A DNA stretch of 64,000 nt from Sphagnum magellanicum (GCA_021904315.1 CM038910.1:21276256-21340255); one strand, 5' to 3'. Shown: positions 48,130 through 61,199, numbered from the stretch's first letter. Program-made: numbers and translations. The notes: generated from the sequence alone by a model not told the origin.

Positions 48130-48845
48130 CATTGCACTCCTATCCCATACCTAAACCACCTATGTACTAACCATCCCCAACCACTACCTAACCTTGTAGA
48201 CACCAAGTGTTTTACCTATTTAAATAGTAACGACTTACATTTCCTACCTACGTATCTACTTCCATAGGTAGTTACCAAGGTAGTGTGAGAGGGAAAAAAA
48301 GAAGGTTTACAAGATAGGTCACCAAGGTGTTAATTCAGATGTTTTGTCCCATAGCTCACCACAGTGGTTAGTTTTGTACCAGGTAACTATCCACAATGTA
48401 TCTACCAATCTAGTAAGCACTAAGTGCCTTACCTCCTTACATACTCATCACTCTACAGTTTCTACCTATTTACCCATGGTTACCTACTAACCATCCACAA
48501 TGCATCTTCCTCCCTAGTAATCACCAAGTGCCTTACCTCCTTACATACTCATCACTTTACATTTTCTACCCAGTTACCCCTACTTACCATCCACAATGCA
48601 TCTACCTACTTAGTAATCACCAAGTGCCTTACCTCCTTACATACTAATCAATTTACCTTGTCTACGTACTTGCCCATAGTTACCTGCCTAGTTGTAGTAG
48701 TCACCAAGTGCCTTACCTCCTTACATACTAATCACTTTACCTTTTCTACCTACTTGCCCATAGTTACCTACCTAGTAGTCATCACCAAGTGTCTTACCTA
48801 CTCACATACTAATTATCACTTCACATTTTCTCCCTAGTTGCCCCC
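48130..48845 (+). repeat. Tandem repeat array, units about 90-115 bp
   Basis: Units share CACCAAGTGCCTTACCTCC, TTACATACT[AC]ATCA and TTTTCTACCTA. At least five partial or full units are present. A related stretch occurs near 50020-50120. The open frame at 48424-48837 is a by-product of the array. Confidence 0.85.
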
Positions 48846-51800
48846 CATACTTAGCCACGTGGATGGGTAGTTAATTAGTTAGGGAGGTCATGGATGAACC
48901 ACAACTGAGTTAAGGATGAGTTTCTAATGAATGGTACTGCACTGATAGGGGTGCTGTCTGGGTCTCCACAATTTTTTACCCTAAGAAAGTTGCTGCTCAT
49001 CACATCACTGTGGTGGTCAGTTTACTGGAGAGGCCACTCCTCTGCAAACCCCATCAATCATCATTTTACCTTTTTGCCGTCCTTGTTCCAGCCACATTCC
49101 TCGGTGTTGTTATGCGTGTCACGGAAGATGAAGTGATGAGAGAAACATGGGCTCTGTGTGCATCTTTGCAGGTTTCCAAGTCACCTACACTTGTTTTTTT
49201 TTCCCAATCTCATTCTTTAATTGTAAGTACTCAACTTCACATTATTATGATGCCTTCTTGGGTATTGATTTTTCATTTTGGGGATTTTATTTTTATTTTT
49301 GTCGTTTTTGGGGAATATTCTTTGGATGAATATGCGTTTTTTTTTTTCTTAATGGGAAAACTCGAATAAGTTTTCTAATTTAAAAAAAAAAATTCTCCAA
49401 ATTTTTTATATCACATTGAATAAAGAGAACCCTGTTGTTCTTGGGTTTTTTAAAAGAAAATTAGAGCCTTTTTTTTGGGGGCTCTCTGTTTATGTTCTTT
49501 TGGAGGTTGTAGTTTGTCCACCTCCTCCATTCTACTAATAAGACCAACTCTTAACACTTTTACTGCTTCTTTGATGTTTCCTATTGGGGCCAATCTTCGT
49601 TTTTCCAATTTTGTCATGAAGCTAAAGTGATGGTTATCCATAGGAATATTTAAACTAATTTGGCTAATTTGATTATAAACAACATATACAGTAAAAAAAA
49701 AATTAGTATCTTTCTATATTTTTGGCTACTTACTGAACAACATATACAAATCTGATGATTTATATATATTTTTTAAAAAAAATCTGGCAATCGAACACCA
49801 CAACCCCACCAAAATCACTTCATGTGAACATTTTTTAACTTTTAATTTCACTTTTGAAGGAAATGCTGATTGGGCCAGGTCAAACCACGACAACTTGTTC
49901 TTTTCTTGACAACATAACAACCACCAGTGCACTGTGATGGATGGATGGTGTGTGGAAGGAAACATTTTTGCATTGGGTTTCAGTTCCCTAGTTAACCATG
50001 GTAGTTAGTTTCGGTGCTTACTATGTACCCTAGCTGTTAGGTATGTACTAACCATCTGTCTACCAGCATCTACTTATTTTATAGCCACCACATTATCTTA
50101 CATACCTACCTCCATACCTAACTAAGCTACCAAGGTGAAACTCATGATTATATACTACATGTAACATCATAATAATATTATTATATTAAATCCTAGAATT
50201 ATATGAAAATTTAGATTCGTAACATTTTTATTATATAATCTTTGCATTTAGATAAAAACAAGACAATTTATCTCTCATGATAGATGAGTCAGTCGTGCAG
50301 TTGTATTTTAACACTATCTAGCCCACTTAATAGTAACATAGTAGGTACATTTGTACACTGTGTTTGCTAAAACTTCATGGTACACAATTCCAAAACTGCG
50401 ATGTGAGTCAATGGGTAGGTGTCTCTAACTTTTCTGTGTCCCAAAGAAAATTGTCACCCCATCCCTCTAACTAAAGGGTATATATACCATTGGTTTCCAT
50501 CACATGTCGATGCTAACTGTGTACAAATGGATAAATTATAAACAAGAAGGTTATCAAAAGCCCATAGGACAAGTTATCATCTTTTCACAAACCCATGAAC
50601 CCATGACTAGTGTGAAGCTTTAAGATGAGTAATATCCTAACATACTAAGGAAATTTTCAATATGCATGTCGATTAGGTTTTAATTGCAATAGACTTAAAC
50701 CTAAGTTTCAACAAAACTCTTCTTGACACCTGCCCTTGGACTAAAACTTTGCTACTTTTGATACTTTTCACCCAAGGGCCAAGTTAGTAGGGTGAAATGG
50801 CAAACTTATTAATACACAATTTTGTTGTTGTTGCAGACTGGGATGATGATTTTCAAAGGCTTCTCAGTCCTTGAACAAAACAAAACATCACTTAAGTAGT
50901 TCTTTCCCTTGTTGTGTAACAGTTCGTGCAAGGGAAAATCCATGTCTGTCTTTGGAAGGTGTGGCAATATGAATGTTTGCCACACATACCCCTGTCATGT
51001 TGTCACAATCCCATCATCAGATCTCTTCAAGCCTTCCATCTCTGCAGCACATAAGTAGGTACTCTCCCAATAATCCTCTCAAATTTGGTGTTAGAAATAT
51101 ATGAGGAAAGAGACATCTGCATAGGGCTGGGATCACCACCCAAAAATAAATAAAATTTGAATTAAAATGAAAATGGGAGAAGGACAAAATATAGCTACCT
51201 GAATGTGTAGGGGTGCTAAAGAACACAAAGTATGGAAGTATAGGCATATGCAAATAATTTGGTTTAGGATATAACCCCATGGTAGGGGCATACCCAAGAT
51301 AAGGGGCCTAAGATGAGGTGGTACCCCAAATATGCATAGATCATGAAATATAATTGGGGAGGGTTTTTAGGCCTACTTATAGGGTTAAGATCCTTCTTAC
51401 TCTTAAAGAGTAGGCATAAGACCTCTCCTCATTTCGAGGAGGGATTTTGAGGGGTGTATATAAGGTGCCCTCTGAATACACTTAGGAAATTTCTCCAAGT
51501 GCTTAATGGTTGCCTGGGAAAGCTATATAACAAACATTCATGCATTGTAAACAGATACTTACTTACTTATTCCTGACATTAAAAGAGCTAGTAATGAAGC
51601 ACTAGTTAATTAGGAGTCGTTTAATAATAAGTTGCCCACCCATAACTCTAATAAGCTTGGTCAGTGAATGATACCCACAGCCGGAATGATAATGATTATG
51701 CTCTTCAATTCCCAAATTATTATTCAAATAAAAAAGAATTTGTAAGTTTTGGGCTGACTTGACTCTGATTTTCAATCCCATCAATTTTGTAATTATTGAG

Positions 51801-52600
51801 CATTTAGGTGGACCTGCCAACAATAGACACAAAGACCAAAGTGCAGCTGCACGGAGCTTGGAGCCACTTGGGTCCCTTGCTCCCTCCTTAATGCAAATCC
51901 AAAAAATATTTAAACATAAGAGGAAAAATTGAGCAAAATGAGTCCAAATTTGGGTTTTCCATCAGAAAAATTCAACAAAAAAAGTTTCAGCAATGCCCAG
52001 GATCTGCCCCAATCTGAAAAGAGATTGTAATTCATGTTTGGGTGGGTTTTTTGCTTTAACATCATGAAGTAGGCTAGATGGAGAAGCTCATATCTCATCA
52101 TCCTTTCTTTGATCATGGCTGAAGTTTTTACCAAAGAACTATGAGTTTGTAAATTATAAATTTAATAATTTAATTTGTAATTTAATTCATGAATGAATAA
52201 ATTGCACCAAATTTCTAACTAAAAGTCAAAAATAGTGAGGTAAAATGATTATAAAATGGGCTTAAGCTTTTAGGGGGTTAATAAGACACAAGATCATATG
52301 AAAATCATTTTTTAAAGGGGGAAAAAAAGAAAAAAGAGGAGAAAATGGTAGTCATTCCAAAGGAAAATTGCATAAATTGCAGATCCTATGAAAACTGAAA
52401 GAAAAAAAAGTGTGAACTAGTTTTTGTGTTTTGTTTGTTTGGGGGTGGGCGATTGTGTGTGTGGATGTGTGTAGTATATAATATGTGTGCTACCTGCAGT
52501 ACATACTAACAAACCTCTGTGGTCAAGTTCCTCCATTTGTTGTTGTTTCCCTGCTCTGCACGCAATTTTGTAGCTCATCAATACTAGACCACTAACAATA
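48846..52600. other. Intergenic DNA upstream of the DUF547 gene
   Basis: No convincing coding region. Near 51380-51480 there are two short palindromes (CTCTTAAAGAG and CCTCATTTCGAGG) followed by GTATATAAGG, a TATA-like motif, but no downstream gene is evident. Confidence 0.4.
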
Positions 52601-53860
52601 ATCTTCTTCTTCTTCTCTTCTCCTTCATTTCGCTCGTTTTGATTTTTCAAGTTTGGGTTGATCCATTTTGTAGTTGTGAAGTTTTCTTATGTGTTTTTGT
52701 GAGATGTTCCAGGTTCTCTTGCACAATTCTATTCTAGTCTTCTTTCTACTTTGTTCTTGTTCTTGTTCTTCATCTCTTTGATTTTGATTTGATTTCCAAA
52801 GTTTGGGATGATTCGTTTTTTGCACTTGTGAAGTTCAAAATTGTGTAACATCTTCTCTTGTACAATTTGTATTGTGATCTTCTTTCTTTCTTTCTTTCTT
52901 CTTTTCTGCTTCTTATCCTACAGTTCAAGGTTCTCGACTGTGTTCAGAGTTCAATGCTGGGGAATGTTTCAGTAATGCTCAATATTGCAGTTTTTCTCAG
53001 TTAGTTTTGCAGCTCATCTGATTGAGCAAAGAAGAAGTTCTTGTGTGTGTGTTTTTTCTTTCTTTCTGACACCTGAAGCATTGATAGATTCTTTGTGTAG
53101 AGTCTAGAGTCGGCTTGAAGAACGTCATGCTCGTGATCTCTGATTCTAACAAAATGCCCATTCTCTAGCTACACACCTGCACTCTCAAGCATGCAGCTTG
53201 TCGTGATGGATTGTTCTTCCTCCACAAGTCTTCTGATCACAAGTCTCTCGCCATAATGCTAATGCTCACGATCATCATCATCATCATCAGCAGCAGCAGC
53301 ACATTGACAGAGAGTCCCGTCTACTAGGTAAATTTCTTTTTTGGCAGCAGATAAAAGAAAAAAATCTATAACATCCGTCTTCCTTGATCAACTCTAGACC
53401 AGCTTGTTGCAAATCCGTCTTCTCAAGAGTTGTAGAGCTTCTTGCCAGATGAAAACTACATTCACGAAAATGGTGACCAGAAGAAAGTTGTCAAAAACCC
53501 AAACTCTACATGAGAGCTTCTGATCTCTGGACACTCTCTTTGAACGAAAGCGTGCAAGCTAGTGAATCCAAATGGGTGCTCCACGAGGAGAAAAACTTCT
53601 AGCAGACACATGGTGTGGATCTCATGGGCTTCTTGATCAAGAGAGCCTTGCATGGTCATAATCTCCAGACAGATGTATACCAAGAGCTTTGTGAGAATTT
53701 CAGTCTAGAAGATAGAGATATGGATGTTTCAAGCTTGAACTTCTTTTGCTACTAATCTTCTTCTCGATGTGGGGGAACCTTCCTTGGGGGGCCATCCGGT
53801 CCATCCTGTTGAATATATTATTGCAGGTATTATATACATTTTGCACATGAGACAGTAGTG
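52600..53860 (+). promoter_or_regulatory. Pyrimidine-rich 5' leader and promoter-side region of the DUF547 gene
   Basis: A CTTCTTCTT-rich stretch near 52600-52630 and repeated TTCTTTCTTTC near 52882-52905 are typical of plant 5' untranslated regions. A CAT/CAG trinucleotide run lies at 53272-53301, followed by a likely splice donor (TACTAG|GTAAAT, about 53329). The precise transcription start is not determined. Several upstream ATGs exist. Confidence 0.45.
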
Positions 53861-56800
53861 ATGAAGGGGATGATGGGTCGGAGGAAGATGTGGCAGAAGG
53901 ACCATCTTGCTGAGGATTGGTCAATTGATGTTCCTATGTCGCGAGGAACAACAACAGCTGAGGATGATGCCACAGCTTTCACATCACTCGCCAGCGAGGA
54001 ACTCGGTTGTGGACATTGTCGATCTCTCAGGTAATATGATGCAGCAGATCAGTTCCACCCAAAAAGAAAAGGGGGGAAAGAAAAAACAAAAACAAAAGCT
54101 TCGAGATATTGATCCTCTCTCATGTTTTCCACATGCTGGAATCGTGGTCAAGAACAAGAAGAAGATTCCTAAAGAAGCTCGAGCTCTGGGGTTAGTGGGG
54201 ACAGATAAAACAACATCATTGACTGGCAGATCTATACTTCGAGGTACTCAGGATTTTTATGGAAATTTTTTTCATGTTGTGACACATTTTGAGGGTTTTT
54301 TTTTTGCAGTGCTCCTGATAAAGAATCTGGACCAGCTTCTTGGGATTTCTCGGCTCGAGTTTCTCTTAACCAAACCCTGAAAGAGGTGAAAATCACTGGA
54401 TTGATTCTTACAGTCTGTCCTAGTAGAGAGTACCCTATTCTTCTTCTTCTTCGTTTTCCTCTTTATGTTTTGTATTCATCATGCCAACAAGCAATTGTGG
54501 AGAATATGTTGTTGTTCTGAGAGATGATGATTGTGATGACACAGTCTTCTTGCACAAGATGGGTTTCTGTTTTCATCAATGTGTCATCTGGAGTCACTCA
54601 AGTTTCTGATGGCATGATCTTTCAATCTTCTTCTGAAGTTTCTGATGGGATGATCTTGCAATCCTCTTCTGACATTTCTTGTGGGATGATCTTTCGATGT
54701 TCTTCTGAAGGTTCTTGTGGGATCGATCGTGATCTTTTTTTCTGTTTTTTTTTTTTAATGCCTCTGCAGAGTTTGCAGCAGTGGAGACTGAAGATAAAGA
54801 GGAAGGGCGCAGAGGAGAACAAGAAACAGCAGCTGGTGGATGACTGCCGAACTGCACTCGAGAAAGATGTAAGAAGCTCAATGCATCCCATCTGGTTTAT
54901 ATAATATTTATCATCCAAGGATTGATCAATTGAATACATATGGAAATTTTTCCCCTGTTGATCAGTGTCACAATTTTGGACATGCCTGAGTACTCTCCTC
55001 ATGGTCAGAGCACAATCTTACAATTTTCTAAAATTCCTGAACACATCTAAAATGTGATGGTGACATCTAAAATCTCTCGTATTTTTGGGTCTATGAAGGT
55101 GGCACAGCTACAAACCTTGTTGGATGCAGAGAAAACACTCCGAGTGGGTCTTGAGCGAGCACTTAAAGAAGCTTCAGATCCACCCACACCTCGATTAGTC
55201 TCTCCAGAGGTGCTTGCACCCCAAGTATGTCCCCATGAAAAATGACCCAAAATGTCCAAGCATCTTGTATATTGCAGCTCTGCATTGCAGATGTGGGGTC
55301 TTTGGGGGGGTTATCTACAATTTTATGTCACAACCACCTCAGGGCATGGTTGTGCAGTCTAGCTCATGATGGATTTCAAAGCTTGTTTTGGTGTGATTGT
55401 TTTTTTGTTGTAATGTTGGAATTTCTTGTGGTTTAAAGGCTCGTGATCTCATCACGGAGGTTGTCTCACTTCAAAAGGAAGTTTCACATCTAGAGCAGCA
55501 TGTGCTCTCGCTCTACCGCAAAGTTTTCGACCAGAGATTGTCAACCTGTCACCAAAACAGATCCTCTGACTTTAGCAGTTCTTTACAATCATCATACGAT
55601 GTGTCAAGATTCGAAGCCGAACAAAGACTTGAAACACAAGTACCACAACAGCTGCTTCTTCGTCCTCCTTCAGGCTCCCCACAACACCATTGCCATGATG
55701 ATGGATCTATTGTTGTTCCTACTACACAAGGATTCAAAAGACCACACTCTGCTATTATCAGTGCTGCAGACCAGTCCAAGACACAACAAGTTGGCTCTTT
55801 TCTTAATACTTCATTCTATTATATTGACAAAGGACAACCACTGCAAGCTGGTGGTGTAAAGCCAGTGCATGTCTACTCTTCTTCATCGTCACCTGTAAGC
55901 TTTCTGTCTTTTTACTGTCCAATCTTTTGATCTTATTAGAAACATTATTTTCTTGTCCTGACCATTTTCTTACAAAATCATTTGGATTGATTGTCTGGAA
56001 ATTCTTCAACTGGTTTCTTTTTTTTCCCTTACATCAAACAAATGGGGAATGATGCTCCCAAGAGCATATGTTAGTTTAATATCAACTGGAGAGACTTGCA
56101 TAAGCAACTGCTGCCATAAATTGGGTATTGTCAGTTTTGCCAATTCTAGATGCAGATCACATTCTTCTGCCATTCTGTGAAATCTCTTATAGTTAAGAAG
56201 TCCTGGTGTTATGCGGTTTGCTTGAACTAATGGAGGTTTTTGCTTTGCAGCAGCAATTGCAAAGTTCTCAAGTAAGCCCAGCCATTCAAGTCAAGAACCT
56301 GAAAGGGTCAAGGAGCTCAAGCCCAGTGAAAATTGATACCAAGCTGATGACACCAAAGAAAGCTTGCAATGATCAGGATGTAGTAGTTGTAGAGCCTTTA
56401 TCAAAAACACCCAACAAGCTCTCCGAGGAGCTTGTTCGTTGCATGGCAGCAATTTTCTGCAAGCTTGCTGATCCACCTTTACCTGAGCTTTCACCTTTCT
56501 CACCTGGTTCATCATCATCAGCTTCATCACCAACAACACACGAATCTTCACACGAGTTCTCAAATTCAAATGACAGTTGGAGCCCACTTTGGCGGACTGA
56601 TAACACATCTTGTGAGATGATCAATGGATGCATCTTCCCCGACCCATATTCCGTAAAGGATGTGGGAAGTGAGGATGTTGGCCCATATGGTTCCATGGTA
56701 GAAGTTCCCTGGATTTGTGTAGACAAGGACCGCCTCACATATGCTGCCCGAGCTCTCCAAAATTTCAGGTAATTTTTTTGCAATCGCTTTTTTGTTGCTG

Positions 56801-58625
56801 CATCAAAGTCCAAACATTAGATTCATCAACTCTAAGCATGATCATGAAAACCCATTTTGTCAAACTACACACAATCCATGGAAGAAAGTGAATTTTCAAG
56901 TTTGGGTTCACATGTGAATCCTAAGATTTTGGTTAAGTGAATGAGAAGGTGAAGAAACTGGGTGATGGTGGGTGTGCATAAACTATTAGGTCAATGGTGG
57001 AGAAATTGGCGAAAGTAGATCCGGGACAAATGACACATGATCAAAAGCTTGCATTTTGGATCAATGTGTACAATGCCCTCATGATGCATGTAATCAATCT
57101 CCCTCTCCTTACCTGCACTGCTGGCTCCTTCATGACCCATTTATGTATATTTTGGCTTGAAAATAAACCTCAATCCAAAACACCACCACCAATAAGTCTA
57201 TCCATTTTGGGTCACATGAAACCACTCTTGATTTCTGGTTGATTTTTGGGGAGTTCTGGGATTTTGATCTTTTATCTAATATGCTTTAATCTATGGGATG
57301 GTGGAGGAAACAGGCATATTTGGCTTATGGTATTCCTCGGAACCGATTGAAGCGCTTATCTTTGCTGCAGAAGGTAGCAACTCTTAAAACCACAATTACC
57401 ACAAACAAAGGAGAAATCACATCTTTTTTTAAAAAGTTATTGACGTGTGTAGACACGAGTTTTACCTTTGTCACAAATCAGTTTTCTGACCTCCATTGAT
57501 GTACATTAACTGAAGATGAGCTGTTAACAATGTCATGTAGGCGGCATATAAAGTGGGACCCTATTCTATTAATGCACAAACAATCGAGCATTCAATTCTT
57601 GGCTGTCGTTCCAACCGTCCTGCTCAGGTACTTCTGAAGAAAGTCTTTTGTTTTCTGGAACCCAAAATCCACTCAAGGTCTACAACTATTTGTGCTCCAT
57701 CAAGAGGGAAAAAATTTCCTGCAATTTGATGAAAATTTGTATTTCTTAGTGGCACTCTCTCAAATCATGATTCTGCCCCTTCTCGAGCTAGAACGATGTA
57801 GTCTTGAGCTTGTTGTGTGACAATTTGTAGTCCTTTGTCTTGACTGAGTTTGTTTGGTCACATTTGTGGGTGCTTGAAGTGGCTGCAAGCGCTTTTGAAT
57901 CCAGCAACAAAGTTCAAGGGGGGCGATGAGCGACGGGCGTATGCTTTACAGAGCCCTGAGCCAGCTGTTTGCTTTGCACTTTGCTGTGGCGGATACTCTG
58001 ACCCTGTGGTAATAATCCCCACCACCATTGACCCAAATCTCTATTGGAAAGAATGTTGAAGAGTAGTTCAAAACCATTTTGACAAGCCGAGAATCAAAGG
58101 CCATTCATTATCATCAACTAATAATCAGAAAGGGGAAAAAAACTGGGTATTTTTGCAGGTGCGTGTGTACACAGCAAAGAATGTACGGTTGGAGCTTGAG
58201 GTTGCAAAGCGTGAGTTCTTGCAAGCCAGTGTTGGGATCCGTGGTGACAACAAGGTAAAGCCTTTTCTTTTGTTGCAGAAGGGCAACTAGTTAATCTTGT
58301 AGAGCTTTCCATTCAGTTGTGTCTTTTTAGATTTTTTCGAATGAAGAACAAAACTCATGGGAAAGTATTTTGAATGATGCAGGTGGTCTTACCAAAAATC
58401 TTAGAGTGGTATTCTCTGGAGCTTGTGATCAATTCTGCAGTTTTGTTGGAATGGGTATGCCAAACAGTACCTGGAAAGCTTGAGGCACAAATTCGCCAAT
58501 GCATCAAAAATCAGAAGTCGCACAGGAGCCCAGCGCACTGCCTTCAATGGATGCCTCACAATTTTGGATTCCGCTATATTTTTGTCCATGATCTTGCGCG
58601 TCGCATTTCGCCTTTTGATTCATGA
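53861..58625 (+). CDS. MIP1-type leucine-zipper plus DUF547 domain protein
   Basis: Twelve coding exons join in frame: 53861-54030, 54310-54385, 54770-54868, 55099-55224, 55439-55894, 56251-56768, 56990-57089, 57314-57373, 57541-57627, 57880-58008, 58159-58254, 58383-58625, giving 719 codons. All use GT-AG borders. Residues about 83-190 form a coiled coil (LEKDVAQLQTLLDAEKTLRV, then DLITEVVSLQKEVSHLEQHV), the MIP1-type leucine zipper. At about 363-388 is the family motif PNKLSEELVRCMAAIFCKLA. From about 460 on (PWICVDKDRLTYAARALQNF; LAFWINVYNALMMH; INAQTIEHSILGC; VCFALCCGGYSDP; NFGFRYIFVHDLARR) is DUF547. The family is plant-wide and of unclear biochemical role; some members bind MADS-box factors. 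The start is the least certain part, because the frame stays open upstream and another exon is possible. Confidence 0.88.
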
Positions 58626-59942
58626 CACACTCTTGTCATAAAATATTGCTGCTGTTTTTTTCTCTAGATTTTAAGTGGAGATGTTATTATGAAGTCTCGA
58701 GGATTCGAGAGATGACCTAATGCCCAAACCCTCTGAGGGTTTAAGGAGATGGTGGCTAGCATTGGGAACATTTTCACAAAATGAAAAAAGATGATGGCCA
58801 GTTGTTTGGTTCTGCACGGGCATGTAAAATGATGACAAACTGGACTCTAGTTAGTACCAGATGAGATGGGTTCCTTACAGTTGGATCCTTCTCACATTGA
58901 GTTTTTTGATAGATTGGAAGCTGGCCCAAATGCATCTGTTGTTTCTTTCCTTTTAGAAGAAGCAGAAAAACAAGAAAAATGTGGGTTATTTCCCAATGTC
59001 TTCTGCATGGTTTTCCTTTTGAAATGTGAGCAGTGTTCCTGATGAAGATGATGCACTTTTCTCCAATTCTAGGTTTCTTCAAAATTTCCATTCTATGTTC
59101 ATGTTTTATTTTATCTTTGTGTTATTTTGTGGTTGGGAGCATTATGCCAAGGATGAATTTACAAATATGGTTGGTATTTGATCTCTAGATGCTGCAGTTT
59201 CAGAATTTAACCTCTTTGAGCTGGTGAATTGTGTTCAGTGACTGATGAAGTTGGCACTGACATGTACTTGATGCTTCACCCTGCCTACGCAGATTCTAGA
59301 TTTTCCAGCAAATTGAGAAAAACCAAAATGTTTCTGTAGGATCTATTGCAGAAGGTCATATACAATAATTGCTTGGTAGACATTTTGCCTCCAGATACTG
59401 ATGACTGCACTCTTTCCCAAAGAAAACAACTGTGACCCAATACTCTGCTTAGGATTTTTTTCAAATCAGAACCTGTCAGGTCACAGCAATGTGAGGACTT
59501 AACATGTCAGTGAAAGCAACCTCATCTGCTTACATAGCAATGTTTGGAATATGATCCTGAAAGTTGATCTTCAACCATTAAGCAGGAGTTTGAAGCTGAG
59601 ATTCTGTGTCCTTTGATGTCCACTGCCACTGCAGGTTGCCCACTCATATACTAGTCTACAATTTGTAGTACTGATTTATATGATCTCAAATGACCTTCAA
59701 TCTCCTAGCCATACTAAGATGTTCTGGCATTGCAACAGAAAAAGGTGAGAACTACCCAATTTGAGCATCATGCCAGAGTATCTATCTCATCATGCATATT
59801 CTCTGCTTAACATCCCAATCTATTGTGGATCAATGTTGGCTCTTGCATTTAGCTCTTCTTTAGAAATGGAATTTGCTTCTTTGGAAGAAAACAAGATGCA
59901 GCTGAATTTTAGGCAACAATTGCAAAACAAAACTTGATCAAG
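58626..59942. other. 3' region of the DUF547 gene and intergenic DNA
   Basis: Follows the stop codon. Probably contains the 3' untranslated region; no clear poly-A signal was chosen and no other gene was recognised. Confidence 0.4.
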
Positions 59943-60203
59943 TGCAGAGTTGTATCAACTACAAGAGGGATGTAGGGTTGTTAGAACAGCTGTGTCTCCA
60001 CCAGCAAACAGGTCCATGCTACATTGATGCAGCAGCAGTTGCAGAGGAATAAAGCCTTGGACTGCAGAGTTGCATCATCTACAAGAGAGATCATGTAAGG
60101 TTGTTACAACAGCAGCATCTCCACCAGCAAACAGGTTCATGCTACACATTGAGGCAGCATCAATTGCAGAGCAACAAAACTTTGATTGCAGAGTTAACAG
60201 CAA

Positions 60204-60207
<4 letters not shown>
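59943..60207 (+). repeat. Tandem duplication, unit about 118 bp, two copies plus a partial third
   Basis: TGCAGAGTTG ... ATCAACTACAAGAG ... CTCCACCAGCAAACAGGT occurs from about 59943 and again from about 60063. A third truncated unit begins at about 60185. The open frames at 60070-60378 and 60101-60706 are repeat-derived and overlap other features. Confidence 0.82.

Positions 60208-60235
<28 letters not shown>
60208..60235 (+). repeat. (GA)n microsatellite
   Basis: About 14 uninterrupted GA dinucleotides. Confidence 0.95.
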
Positions 60236-60238
<3 letters not shown>

Positions 60239-60331
60239 GTAAGTGGGTTGCAGAACAGCATTTTCACCAGATGTGTATGCTCCACATACAAATTGGGCAA
60301 TGTAAGAAGTGGTTGCAGCAAAGTGCTCAAC

Positions 60332-60505
60332 CTATGCTCCTGGGGTCAACTTGGTGGCATATGCCCATGCATTGCTAGCCACTGGATCGGCCAAGTGATC
60401 AGACAGATTCTCAAGTGGGCCTTTGCCAGTGACAATGGCCTGCATGAAGAAGCCGAAGGCGGAGGATGGTCCCAAGTACTTGAGCCTGTGTGGTCGATAT
60501 CTGCA
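60332..60505 (-). pseudogene. LHCB (light-harvesting chlorophyll a/b protein) micro-relic
   Basis: On the minus strand the frame reads [13 protein letters not shown] and then directly [20 protein letters not shown] and [15 protein letters not shown], ending TKLTPGA-stop at 60332. The second part is the carboxyl end of LHCII (family form [18 protein letters not shown]). The first part resembles the LHCII amino region (WYGPDRVKYLGPFS). The roughly 150 residues between them, including all three main membrane helices, are absent with no intron signal. It is best read as a truncated copy joining both ends of an LHCB gene. It could not bind chlorophyll as an antenna protein. Confidence 0.75.
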
Positions 60506-60698
60506 ACAAGGAACGATCACAACATTCTGCAGAACATGAAGTCAGTCTTTCTTTCACACACAAACAAACATGTCCACATAAAACAGCTTGGAAAAAATGC
60601 AATAAAGCTACCAAGAAGAGAGCATCGATTTTGCAACAAAACAACAACCAATAAGTTAGAATTAGTTCAGAATGTTTTGTTTTGTTTAGATCTAAACC

Positions 60699-60818
60699 CT
60701 ATCTAAATCTTCCAAACCCTAAACCAACCACAAGACCGAACAGAACTCCAAAGCAAACGACGACGACGACGACAATAGCACCAGCGAATGCAGCAGCCTG
60801 CATGAATGTGGCAAGCAT
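60699..60818 (-). CDS. Small 39-residue one-helix membrane ORF
   Basis: The minus-strand ATG at 60818 opens a 39-codon frame: MLATFMQAAAFAGAIV, then six valines, then CFGVLFGLVVGLGFGRFR and a stop. Nearly the whole chain is one hydrophobic helix of about 28 residues with a GxxxG-like small-residue pattern and a basic carboxyl end, a layout seen in tiny organelle or endomembrane proteins. The valine run comes from a GAC/GTC trinucleotide array (60756-60774 on the plus strand), so chance is possible. I do not recognise the family. Confidence 0.35.
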   Translation of the reverse strand: MLATFMQAAAFAGAIVVVVVVCFGVLFGLVVGLGFGRFR

Positions 60819-61199
60819 ATTCTTCAGCTAATTGAGAAAGAGGTACAGAGACGCAGAGACACAGAGAGAAAACAAAGAAGACAAAAACAATACACACCAG
60901 ATGCTCTCTGGAGAAGTGGCTTGGTCGACCAGACCAAAATTCGCTCAAGAACTTCAGGAAACAAGGCGTGGGTTCTCAAGATGCCCCTGCCATGAAAGTA
61001 ATTAATTATTTTAAGCACATATCTAATGACCAGCACATATTTAAAAATCTTCTTTATGTTGATGGACAAAAACCGCACGTCTATTTTGAATATTTTGGAT
61101 CCGTGAAAATCATGGTCGACTGAGGAAAAAACAACCTACAAAGTAAGGGCCCAAGTCTCTTGAAGCTAGCGTACTTTATGACGAATCTCAACCCTATAT

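Noticed and set aside
48424-48837. 137-codon open frame as a protein gene
   Set aside because: It is the translation of a tandem repeat (LTSLHTN units) with no other support.
54050-54243. Open stretch with a good donor as an additional coding exon
   Set aside because: Joining it to the 54310 exon gives a phase that stops early. Skipping it keeps the full gene in frame. It may still be an alternative exon.
60070-60706. 102- and 201-codon plus-strand frames
   Set aside because: They cross the 118-bp tandem duplication, the GA microsatellite and the reverse strand of the LHCB relic.
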